In this document: positions 6,268 to 13,447 of the stretch, piece after piece
How positions within the stretch are numbered: the first letter of the stretch is position 1
Layout: every line of letters starts with the position of its first letter
Assembly (NCBI GenBank): GCA_035457725.1
Contig: DATIBC010000014.1
Location: 1 to 35,918, forward strand
From: DATFES01 sp035457725
Lineage (GTDB): Bacteria > Pseudomonadota > Alphaproteobacteria > CACIAM-22H2
Direction: 5' to 3'
DNA length: 35,918 bases
Position numbers and translations under genes: made by a program
The notes under the pieces: model-generated
The model's input: only the letters and a program-made list of their open reading frames with translations
Told to the model about the DNA's origin: nothing
The model's database searches: none

Positions 6268-6702
6268 TCAGGACAGGTTAGAAGAACTGTATGGCTTTAA
6301 GCGGATGATGACGTCGACCCGGGCGATCTCGCTACCCGCCGGGGCGGACGGAATGTCGGCGACGCGCACCTTCTCGCCGGCAATGTCCTCGAGACGGCCT
6401 GAAGTCTCATGGAAGAAATGGTGATGCGGCTTCGTATTGGTATCGAAATACGAGCGGCCTGCCTCGACCACGACCTCGCGCAGCAGCCCGCTTTGCGTGA
6501 ACTGATGGAGCGTGTTGTAGATCGTCGCCAGCGAAACATCGATGTCGGCGGCGCGTGCTTCGTCGTGCAGCTGTTCGGCGGTGATGTGGCGGTCGCCGTG
6601 CTCGAACAGTAACCGCACCAGCGCTAAGCGCTGGCGGGTCGGCCGCAGGCCGGCGGCGCGCAGGCGCTCCAAGGCCTTGGCGAAGGGGCGTGGTTCGGTC
6701 AT
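6268..6702 (-). CDS. irr: Irr-type Fur-family iron response regulator
   Basis: A 144-residue winged-helix DNA-binding protein. Irr is the alphaproteobacterial branch of the Fur family that senses iron through heme. The sequence shows GLRPTRQRLALVRLLF (about 18-33), the recognition helix region SLATIYNTLHQFTQSGLL, SYFDTNTKPHHHFF with the HHH motif at 93-95, and LEDI. The SYFDTN-HHHFF block separates Irr from Fur, Mur and Zur. The N-terminal heme regulatory motif GCPWHD of the Bradyrhizobium type is missing, as in several other Irr proteins. ATG 6702 is the most likely start. An in-frame GTG at 6738 is possible but has no ribosome binding site. The neighbouring gene is rubrerythrin with a candidate Irr box. 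Confidence 0.85.
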   Translation of the reverse strand: MTEPRPFAKALERLRAAGLRPTRQRLALVRLLFEHGDRHITAEQLHDEARAADIDVSLATIYNTLHQFTQSGLLREVVVEAGRSYFDTNTKPHHHFFHETSGRLEDIAGEKVRVADIPSAPAGSEIARVDVIIRLKPYSSSNLS

Positions 6703-6825
6703 CGACGGAAATCCATGGCGCAATTCACATATAGTCACGGACTGGACAAGAATAAACCCCCTAATTTATGGGGCTGCCACATACTTTGGAATAAGTTTAA
6801 TAACTCGCTCGGGACCGGCCAATGC

Positions 6826-8223
6826 TCAGTTACCGGTGAGTATGCGGTCGACGAGCTGCTTGACCGTTGGAACGAAGCCATTGGCGTAAAACGGATCCCT
6901 GGCGAAACGATAGGCATTGTGGCCGGCGAACATGAGCTGGTTGTCGACATCGCTGCCATGGCTGATGTTCTGCAGCGTCTTCTGGATGCAGAACGATCGC
7001 GGATCGGCCTTCTTGCCGGTGGTGCCGTCCTCATTTTGGGCCCAGTTCGAGAACAGGCAGGCCGAAAGGCAACCCATGCAGTTGATTTGATCGGTGCGGA
7101 TCTCCGCCGCTTTTTCCGGCGTGACGAAAATGAGCGTCGACTCGGGGGTGCGTAGCGCCTCGGTGAATCCCTGGGCCACCCATGAATCGGCGCGCCCCTT
7201 GTCGGCCGCGGTGAGGTAAACCGTGCGGTGGCGAGCGCCGACGCCGAACGGTGTGTCGTGTTCGCCGATCGCTTCGTTCGAAAAGGCGATTTGACGCTTC
7301 GAACGTTCGTCGAGTTCGGTAAGGAAGCGGTTCTTGACCGCCGAGGAGTAGAAGCCGGTGGGCGAAAAGCGATGCAGAAGAACGTCGCCGTCGTCGAGCG
7401 TCAGCAAACGCTGTTTCCAAGCATCGGAGATCGGGCTCTCGCGCGTCAACAGCGGACGGGTGCCGAATTGGAAGGCGATCGGGCCGACATCGGGATTATC
7501 GAGAAAGTCGTTCCACTCGCGCAAGAACCACACGCCGCCGGCCATGATGATCGGCGTCTGGTCGAGGCCGAATTCGTTCATCTGCCGGCGAAGCGCCAGG
7601 ATGCGCGGCAGCGCCGGTTCGGGTTTCGTCGGATCCTCGGCATTGGTGATCCCGTTGTGCCCGCCAGCGAGCCACGGATCCTCATAGACCACGCCACCGA
7701 GTAGCTCGCGAAACCGGTGGTAGGCGCGTTTCCACAGCGCGCGGAAGGCGCGCGCCGAGGAGATGATGGGATAATAATGCACGCCGTATCGCGCGCAGAT
7801 CTCGGCGATCCGGTAGGGCATTCCGGCGCCGCAGGTGACGCCGTTTATGAGGCCGCGCGCGCCCTCGAGCACCGAGTAAAGGATGCGCTCGGCGGCGGCC
7901 ATCTCCCACAAGATGTTCATGTGGATGCGCCCACGGCCGCTGGCGAGCTCGTAGGCGACCCGCGCCTGCGTCAGCGCGCCCTTGACCGCATAGGCGATCA
8001 ACTCCTCGTGGCGCTCGCGGCGCGTGCGGCCGAGATAATCGACCGGGATCAGCCGGCCGGCCTCGTCGCGAGCGTCGGCGTTGACCCCTGAGAACGTGCC
8101 GATGCCGCCGGCGGCGGCCCACGCGCCCGAACTTTCGCCGTTCGAGACAGAGATGCCCTTGCCGCCTTCTACGATCGGCAGATACTCGCGTCCGGCGATG
8201 ACGAGCGGTCTCAACGCGATCAC
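6826..8223 (-). CDS. Nitronate monooxygenase-like NAD(P)H/flavin oxidoreductase with C-terminal cysteine motif
   Basis: A 465-residue FMN-binding TIM-barrel protein of the nitronate monooxygenase / 2-nitropropane dioxygenase family. Motifs include the N-terminal PIVEGGKGISVSNG, GVTCGAGMPY, PIISSARAFR, IIMAGGVW and FQFGTRPLLTRES. It oxidises an unknown substrate in the cytoplasm. Beyond the usual barrel is a C-terminal segment with C382xxC385xxxC389 and C412, which is uncommon for simple nitronate monooxygenases and could hold a metal or [4Fe-4S] cluster. I chose GTG 8223 because GAGGAA sits seven bases upstream. The open frame runs to a TTG at 8277 without support. A possible -10 TATAAA is at 8319-8324. 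Expression together with the downstream irr gene is unlikely because an AT-rich 123-base gap separates them. Confidence 0.8.
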   Translation of the reverse strand: MIALRPLVIAGREYLPIVEGGKGISVSNGESSGAWAAAGGIGTFSGVNADARDEAGRLIPVDYLGRTRRERHEELIAYAVKGALTQARVAYELASGRGRIHMNILWEMAAAERILYSVLEGARGLINGVTCGAGMPYRIAEICARYGVHYYPIISSARAFRALWKRAYHRFRELLGGVVYEDPWLAGGHNGITNAEDPTKPEPALPRILALRRQMNEFGLDQTPIIMAGGVWFLREWNDFLDNPDVGPIAFQFGTRPLLTRESPISDAWKQRLLTLDDGDVLLHRFSPTGFYSSAVKNRFLTELDERSKRQIAFSNEAIGEHDTPFGVGARHRTVYLTAADKGRADSWVAQGFTEALRTPESTLIFVTPEKAAEIRTDQINCMGCLSACLFSNWAQNEDGTTGKKADPRSFCIQKTLQNISHGSDVDNQLMFAGHNAYRFARDPFYANGFVPTVKQLVDRILTGN

Positions 8224-8318
8224 GTGAATTTCCTCAAGGACCCACGACCGGGGTCCGGGCAGGCCGGCCGCGAGCAAAGCTCGCTTCCCCCTGGCTGCGG
8301 ACGCCCTGGTCGAAGGTA

Positions 8319-8324
8319 TTTATA
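8319..8324 (-). promoter_or_regulatory. Possible -10 element for the flavin oxidoreductase gene
   Basis: TATAAA on the minus strand stands out in GC-rich surroundings about 95 bases before GTG 8223. The matching -35 region is poor. Confidence 0.3.
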
Positions 8325-8367
8325 GGGTCGCCTCGGCGCTTAGACCAGTCGGACGATGCTTGCCGGC

Positions 8368-9117
8368 TCAGCGCTCAATCGCCGCCGCGAGATCGCCCGG
8401 GTTGTCGGTAATCAGGGCGTCGACACCCCAGGCGAGCAATTGGCGCGCCCTTGCCGGCTCGTTCACCGTCCAAACCAGCAGCGGAAATCCCGCTGCTTTT
8501 GCCGCTCCGATTTGTTTCTCGGTGAGCGAATGCCATCCCGGATGGACTGTTTTGCAGCCCAGCCGTTGCGCGGCCTCGATCCACCCCTGGCCGAGCTTTT
8601 CGGCGAGGTACCCGAGGGCGTAGCGCGGCGTCAGATCGCGCACGGCGGCTAGAGCTTCGGCCTTGAAGCTCGACAGCACCGGCGCCGGGCGGTTGGCGGG
8701 CCAATGCGCATCGAGCACGGCGATGGTCGTCCGCGCGGTCTCGACCTCGCGGCCTGGGCAGGGCTTGATTTCAAGGTTGAACCCCATGTCGAGCCGGGCA
8801 AAGAGATCGAGCGCCTCGACCAATGTCGGCACGCGTTCACCGCGGAACGCCGGGGCGAACCACGCCCCGGCATCGAGGCGCTTGAGCGCGGCGAGCGATG
8901 TCGAGCGCACGGCGCCGCGCCCGTCGGTCGTCCGTTCGAGCATTTCGTCGTGGATCACCACCGGTACGCCGTCGGCGGTCAGCTTGACGTCGAACTCGAC
9001 CCATAGGGCGCCCTCTTCGCGAGCACGGGCGAACGCCGCAAGCGTGTTTTCGGGCGCGTTCGCCTTGGCGCCGCGATGGGCGATGAGACGGGGAATGGCG
9101 AGGCTTGCCGGCGGCAT
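8368..9117 (-). CDS. Glycerophosphodiester phosphodiesterase
   Basis: A 249-residue GDPD-family enzyme that hydrolyses glycerophosphodiesters to glycerol-3-phosphate and an alcohol. Visible active-site motifs are H14-R15 in AHRGAKANAPENT, E41xD43 in VEFDVKLTADG, H56-D57 in VVIHDEMLERTTDG, and NLEIKP. The C-terminal GVDALITDNPGD is typical. No signal peptide is evident, so it is probably the cytoplasmic (UgpQ-like) form. The start is uncertain: ATG 9117 starts 10 residues before the family's first strand, and GTG 9135 is an alternative. A start near 9195 is unlikely because it would run into the hairpin 9195-9231. No glycerol-3-phosphate transporter gene is nearby. Confidence 0.85.
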   Translation of the reverse strand: MPPASLAIPRLIAHRGAKANAPENTLAAFARAREEGALWVEFDVKLTADGVPVVIHDEMLERTTDGRGAVRSTSLAALKRLDAGAWFAPAFRGERVPTLVEALDLFARLDMGFNLEIKPCPGREVETARTTIAVLDAHWPANRPAPVLSSFKAEALAAVRDLTPRYALGYLAEKLGQGWIEAAQRLGCKTVHPGWHSLTEKQIGAAKAAGFPLLVWTVNEPARARQLLAWGVDALITDNPGDLAAAIER

Positions 9118-9194
9118 GTTCGGGAGGACATCCACGGTGATCTCGCCATGCGACGCGCGCGGGCGAGCACCAGAACGAGCGATCGAAGATGGCA

Positions 9195-9231
9195 CCCGCC
9201 TCGCCCAGGCGCAATCGATGGGCGAGGCGGG
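9195..9231 (-). terminator. 12-bp perfect hairpin after pnp
   Basis: CCCGCCTCGCCC (9195-9206) pairs perfectly with GGGCGAGGCGGG (9220-9231) around a 13-base loop, beginning 14 bases past the pnp stop codon. There is no U-tract, so it may be a 3'-end stabiliser or a weak/Rho-assisted terminator. Confidence 0.6.
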
Positions 9232-9245
9232 GCGATGGGCTTGCG

Positions 9246-11387
9246 CTACGACTGCGCAGCCTTGGCTTCGCGCGGACGCTCGAACTGCTCCGAAATGTCC
9301 TTGCCGGTCTGCTGATCGACGCGCTTCATCGACAGCTTGACCTTGCCCCGCTCGTCGAAGCCGATCAACTTCACCTTGACGGTGTCGCCGAGCTTGACGA
9401 CGTCGCCCACCTTGCCGACGCGCTGCGGGGCGAGCTCGGAGATATGGACCAGGCCGTCCTTCGAGCCCAGGAAGTTCACGAACGCGCCGAAATCCATGAT
9501 CTTCACCACCTTGCCGCTGTAGATCGCACCGATTTCGGGTTCGGCGACGATGCCGCGGATCCAGTCGATCGCGCGCTGGCTCGCCTCGGCGTCGACGGCC
9601 GCGACCTTGATCGTGCCGTCGTCCTCGATATCGATCTTGGTTCCGGTTACCTCGCAGATCTCGCGGATCACCTTGCCGCCGGTGCCGATCACCTCGCGGA
9701 TCTTGTCTTTGGGAATGCTGAAGGTGGTGATGCGCGGCGCGTTCTTGCTCACCTCCTGACGCGGCCGGGCGAGGCCTTGCTCCATCTGATTGAGAATGTG
9801 CAATCGCCCATCCTTGGCCTGGGCCAATGCGGTTTGCATGATCGACTCGGTGATCGAGGTGATCTTGATGTCCATCTGCAGCGAGGTAACGCCGTTGACG
9901 GTGCCGGCGACCTTGAAGTCCATGTCGCCCAAGTGATCCTCGTCACCGAGGATGTCCGATAGGACCGCCACGCCGTCGTTTTCCTTGATCAGTCCCATGG
10001 CGATGCCGGCAACCGGCCGCGCCAAAGGCACGCCGGCATCCATCAGCGCCAACGAGCTGCCGCAGACGGTCGCCATCGACGACGACCCGTTCGACTCGGT
10101 GATTTCCGAGACGACGCGAATCGTGTAGGGGAACTGCTCCTTTGGCGGCATCAGCGGGCGCACGGCGCGCCACGCCAGCTTGCCATGACCAATCTCGCGC
10201 CGGCCGGGCGATCCCAGGCGCTTGGCCTCGCCCACCGAATAGGGAGGAAAATTGTAGTGCAGCATGAAATGCTCGCGGTATTCGCCGTCGAGCGCGTCGA
10301 CGATTTGCTCATCCTCGCCGGTGCCGAGCGTGGCGACCACGAGGGCTTGCGTTTCACCGCGGGTGAACAGCGCCGATCCATGGGCGCGCGGCAGGACCCC
10401 GACTTCGGAGACGATGGGCCGCACCGTCTTGGTGTCGCGCCCGTCGATGCGCGTGCCGGTGCGCAGGATGTTGGAGCGAACGATCTCGCTCTCGAGATCC
10501 TTGAAGACGTCCGGCGCCACGGCAAGCTCGGCGGCGTCCTGGTCGATCAGCGTCATCGCCTTGGCCTTGACCTGGGCGATCTTTTCGTGGCGAGCCTGCT
10601 TGACCGTCTCGGCGTAGGCGGCGGCGAGCTCGTCGCGTATCGCCGCGAACTTTGCCTTGACGGCTGGGCGCTCGGCCGGGATCTCCGGCATCGGCCATGG
10701 CTCCTTGGCGCATTGCTCGGCGAACTCGATGATCGCCCGAATGACCGGCTGGAACTCGCGGTGGCCGAACATGACGGCGCCGAGCATGACGTCCTCGGAG
10801 AGTTCCTTGGCCTCCGATTCGACCATCAGCACGCCTTCCTCCGTGCCGGCGACCACAAGATCCAGCTCGGAAAGCGACATCTCGTCGATTTGCGGATTGA
10901 GCTTGTACTCGCCGCCGATATAGCCGACGCGGCAGCCGCCGATCGGCCCGAGGAACGGAATTCCCGAAATAGTGAGAGCGGCCGACGCGCCGATCATCGC
11001 CACGATGTCGGGATCGTTTTCGAGATCGTGCGAAAGCACGGTGCAGATGATCTGCGTTTCATTGCGGAATCCGTCCACGAAGAGCGGCCGGATCGGCCGG
11101 TCGATCAGCCGCGAGGTAAGCACCTCCTTCTCCGACGGACGGCCTTCGCGCTTGAAGAACCCGCCAGGAATCTTGCCGGCGGCGAAAGTCTTTTCCTGGT
11201 AGTGAACGGTGAGCGGGAAAAAGTCGAAATTCGGATTTCGCGTCCGGGCGCCGACGACGGTGCAGAGGACGACGGTGTCGCCGTAGCTTGCTACGACCGC
11301 GCCGTCGGCCTGCCGGGCCAGCTTGCCGGTTTCGAGGACGAGCTTGCGCCCGCCCCAGACGATCTCCTTGCGGGTGGGATTGAACAT
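9246..11387 (-). CDS. pnp: Polynucleotide phosphorylase
   Basis: A 713-residue 3'-to-5' phosphorolytic exoribonuclease, a trimer that acts in RNA decay and the degradosome. The domain order is as expected: a first RNase PH domain (from about residue 10), a linker helical domain, a second RNase PH domain (from about 310, with GRREIGHGKLAWRAV and ESNGSSSMATVCG), a KH domain (IREVIGTGGKVIREI, about 565-580) and an S1 domain at the end (GAIYSGKVVKIMDFGAFVNF, from about 622). Length is normal. The ATG at 11387 is preceded by GGAAGGAAGG. It lies downstream of rpsO, the usual rpsO-pnp arrangement, and is preceded by a structured leader (11416-11482). Confidence 0.97.
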   Translation of the reverse strand: MFNPTRKEIVWGGRKLVLETGKLARQADGAVVASYGDTVVLCTVVGARTRNPNFDFFPLTVHYQEKTFAAGKIPGGFFKREGRPSEKEVLTSRLIDRPIRPLFVDGFRNETQIICTVLSHDLENDPDIVAMIGASAALTISGIPFLGPIGGCRVGYIGGEYKLNPQIDEMSLSELDLVVAGTEEGVLMVESEAKELSEDVMLGAVMFGHREFQPVIRAIIEFAEQCAKEPWPMPEIPAERPAVKAKFAAIRDELAAAYAETVKQARHEKIAQVKAKAMTLIDQDAAELAVAPDVFKDLESEIVRSNILRTGTRIDGRDTKTVRPIVSEVGVLPRAHGSALFTRGETQALVVATLGTGEDEQIVDALDGEYREHFMLHYNFPPYSVGEAKRLGSPGRREIGHGKLAWRAVRPLMPPKEQFPYTIRVVSEITESNGSSSMATVCGSSLALMDAGVPLARPVAGIAMGLIKENDGVAVLSDILGDEDHLGDMDFKVAGTVNGVTSLQMDIKITSITESIMQTALAQAKDGRLHILNQMEQGLARPRQEVSKNAPRITTFSIPKDKIREVIGTGGKVIREICEVTGTKIDIEDDGTIKVAAVDAEASQRAIDWIRGIVAEPEIGAIYSGKVVKIMDFGAFVNFLGSKDGLVHISELAPQRVGKVGDVVKLGDTVKVKLIGFDERGKVKLSMKRVDQQTGKDISEQFERPREAKAAQS

Positions 11388-11415
11388 CGTGCTTCCTTCC
11401 TTCCACGTACGTCGC

Positions 11416-11435
11416 CGCTTCCGCCCTCGGAAGCG
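11416..11435 (-). promoter_or_regulatory. Hairpin 1 in pnp leader
   Basis: CGCTTCC (11416-11422) and GGAAGCG (11429-11435) form a seven-base perfect stem with a six-base loop, about 28 bases upstream of the pnp start codon. Confidence 0.55.
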
Positions 11436-11440
11436 ACGTT

Positions 11441-11482
11441 GGCGCGGCGACCCGCCCGGATGGCGGGTTCGATACCCGCGCC
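11441..11482 (-). promoter_or_regulatory. Two-tier hairpin 2 in pnp leader
   Basis: Outer arms GGCGCGG (11441-11447) and CCGCGCC (11476-11482) enclose inner arms ACCCGCC (11450-11456) and GGCGGGT (11462-11468). In E. coli a pnp leader duplex is cut by RNase III and used by PNPase for autocontrol. A similar role here is inference. It could also be the rpsO terminator, though no U-tract follows. Confidence 0.5.
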
Positions 11483-11727
11483 GCCACAGTCGTTACGGAC
11501 AACGGACTGGCCAGCGACAAACCGACGATCGGAGGTCTGGACCGGAGGCGAGTACGTCCAACGCCGCCGGCGTGAATCGAAAATCGCGTGCGCGGCTGTC
11601 ATCTCCGATCCGCGGTGCGCGAAGGCATGGCATCGCCGCGCAGTGCGCCATACGCGGGCGAACGACGTCCGCACGCAAGGCGACGAGAGCGCAGGCAACT
11701 CGGTGAACCCGGTATCAGAACGAAGCG

Positions 11728-11997
11728 TCAGCGACGCAACTCGAGCCGTTCGATCAGGCGCTCATAGCGCCCGGCGTCGCTCTTCTTGAGATACTCGAGC
11801 AGGCGGCGACGCTTGCCGACCATCATCAGCAGGCCGCGGCGCGAATGGAAATCCTTGCTGTGCGTCGAAAGATGGTCGGTGAGATTCTTGATGCGCTCGG
11901 AAAGAACCGCGACCTGCACTTCCGGCGATCCGGTGTCGCCGTCCTTGTTCGCATATTCCTTCACCAGCGCCGTCTTACGCTCGGCCGCAATCGACAT
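11728..11997 (-). CDS. rpsO: 30S ribosomal protein S15
   Basis: An 89-residue ribosomal protein, exactly the usual S15 length, that binds the central domain of 16S rRNA during 30S assembly. Motifs include GDTGSPEVQVAVLSERI, LTDHLSTHSKDFHSRRGLL and the terminal YLKKSDAGRYERLIERLELRR-type end. ATG 11997 is preceded by GGAAGGAG and begins the canonical MSIxxERK. A longer frame upstream is not supported. It lies between truB (55 bases upstream) and pnp. Confidence 0.97.
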   Translation of the reverse strand: MSIAAERKTALVKEYANKDGDTGSPEVQVAVLSERIKNLTDHLSTHSKDFHSRRGLLMMVGKRRRLLEYLKKSDAGRYERLIERLELRR

Positions 11998-12052
11998 CGA
12001 ACACTCCTTCCCGCTTCCATTCATCGAGCCCCGGGTCAAGCGACCCGCAGCG

Positions 12053-12979
12053 CTATAGGTTCAAGACGCGCAACGGCCGAAGGCGACCGCCTTCGAAGCG
12101 GGTCAACGCAACAAGCCGCCCGTGATGGGTGGCCGAAACCACCTGTCCCGGACGAAGCGCGCATGCGTCGTCGCTGTCCGCTGCGCTTGCGATCCGCACG
12201 GCTTGTCCTTGACGGAGCAAGCGGCCTTCGGCCTCGGTCACGGCCAGCGCCGGGATGTCGTCCAGCGCGGTCTCGACCGCCCGCAGATGCGCAAAACGGG
12301 CCGGACTATGCCTGAGCTGCTCCAGTTTATCCAGCCCTATTGCCGTCGATTCGGTGAAGTTGCCGACCGCCAGTCGGCGCAGTTCAGCGACGTGCCCCAG
12401 CGTGCCAAGGGTCTTGGCGAGATCGCGCGCCAAGCTGCGGATATAAGTACCTTTGCTGCACTGCACAACAAAAATCGCATGATCCGCATCGGGCATGGCC
12501 TCAAGATCGAAACGCTCGATCGTCACCATTCTCGATTTCATTTCAAGAACTTCGCCTGACCGGGCGCGAGCATAGGCAGGTCGGCCGGCAATCTTGATCG
12601 CCGAGAAGGCGGGCGGAACCTGGGCGATCGCGCCGTGGAACGAGGGGAGCGCCGCGCGTATTTCGCTTTCGTTCGGCCTCAGTTGGCTACCGGCAACCAC
12701 ATCGCCCTCGGCGTCGTCGGTCGTCCGAGCTTCGCCCCAGCGGATCGTAAAGCGATAGCGCTTGGCGCGCTCGGCGACGAACGGGACCGTCTTGGTCGCC
12801 TCGCCCAGCGCGACCGGCAAAACCCCGGTCGCCAGCGGGTCGAGGGTGCCAGCGTGGCCTGCCTTGGCGGCGCCGAAAGCCCGCCGCACGCGCGCCATGG
12901 CCTGGGTCGACGACACGCCCTTCGGCTTGTCGAGGATGACCCAGCCGTCGATCTTCTCGCCCTTCGCTTTGCGCGCCAC
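12053..12979 (-). CDS. truB: tRNA pseudouridine(55) synthase
   Basis: A 308-residue enzyme that makes pseudouridine 55 in the T-loop of tRNAs. The catalytic motif GHAGTLDPLATGVLPV is present with Asp at about residue 47. KPKGVSS lies at the N-terminus, and GTYIRSLARDLAKTLGT further on. The chosen start is GTG 12979, with GAGAGG five to ten bases upstream. It lies 16 bases after the rbfA stop, so the two are translated from one message. Upstream in-frame starts fall inside rbfA in another frame and are unlikely. Confidence 0.95.
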   Translation of the reverse strand: MARKAKGEKIDGWVILDKPKGVSSTQAMARVRRAFGAAKAGHAGTLDPLATGVLPVALGEATKTVPFVAERAKRYRFTIRWGEARTTDDAEGDVVAGSQLRPNESEIRAALPSFHGAIAQVPPAFSAIKIAGRPAYARARSGEVLEMKSRMVTIERFDLEAMPDADHAIFVVQCSKGTYIRSLARDLAKTLGTLGHVAELRRLAVGNFTESTAIGLDKLEQLRHSPARFAHLRAVETALDDIPALAVTEAEGRLLRQGQAVRIASAADSDDACALRPGQVVSATHHGRLVALTRFEGGRLRPLRVLNL

Positions 12980-12995
12980 GTCGCCTCTCGGTGGT

Positions 12996-13424
12996 TCAGT
13001 CGGGCTCGTCCTTGGACTTGGCGTCGGGACGGAGATCGCGACGGACCTCGGGCCGGCGCAGCGCCGCATCGATGCGGCTAGCGTGGTCGAACGACGTGTC
13101 GGGAGCGAAGACGATTTCGGGCGCGTATCGGAGATTGATCGCCCGGGCGACCTCGCCGCGCAGGAACGGCGCCGCGCGGGCCAGCGCCTTGACCATGGCG
13201 TCGACCGCGCCGCCGCCGAGCGGCAGCACGAAGGCGGTGGCGTGGCGAAGGTCGGCGCTGACCCGGACTTCGCTCACGGTGATCGCTACGCCGCGTAGTG
13301 CGGGATCGCGCAGCTCGCCGCGGCCGATGACCGCCGCCAAGGCGTGGCGAATCTCCTCCCCGACGCGCAACTGGCGCGGCGAGCGCGGAGCGGGTTCGGT
13401 CTTGTTGCGTGAGCGCGCCATCAT
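12996..13424 (-). CDS. rbfA: Ribosome-binding factor A
   Basis: A 142-residue KH-like cold-shock and ribosome maturation factor that acts on 16S rRNA. The segment QLRVGEEIRHALAAVI and the later VSEVRVSADLRHATAFVLPLGG and LRYAPEIVFAPDTSFDHASRID are typical. Two adjacent ATG codons (13424 and 13421) can serve as start. The gene begins 23 bases after the infB stop. The C-terminal tail (about residues 125-142) is charged and variable, as in other members. Confidence 0.93.
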   Translation of the reverse strand: MMARSRNKTEPAPRSPRQLRVGEEIRHALAAVIGRGELRDPALRGVAITVSEVRVSADLRHATAFVLPLGGGAVDAMVKALARAAPFLRGEVARAINLRYAPEIVFAPDTSFDHASRIDAALRRPEVRRDLRPDAKSKDEPD

Positions 13425-13447
13425 CGAGCCAGGCGCCGCGCCGCGTC

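Larger units (their letters stand above)
11388..11727 (-). other. rpsO-pnp intergenic region
   Basis: 340 bases without a credible gene. The part nearest pnp holds two adjacent hairpins (11416-11435 and 11441-11482). The part nearest rpsO holds nothing I recognise. A pnp promoter probably lies here, but no consensus element stands out. Confidence 0.5.

Noticed and set aside
6785..6801. Second Irr-box-like site upstream of irr (TTTGGAA-N3-GTTTAAT)
   Set aside because: One half matches the ICE pattern well but the other half matches at only 4 of 7 positions, so it is too weak to call.
10185..11789. 534-codon plus-strand frame opposite pnp
   Set aside because: Antisense of a certain gene, low-complexity Arg/Asp/His-rich translation, no motif.
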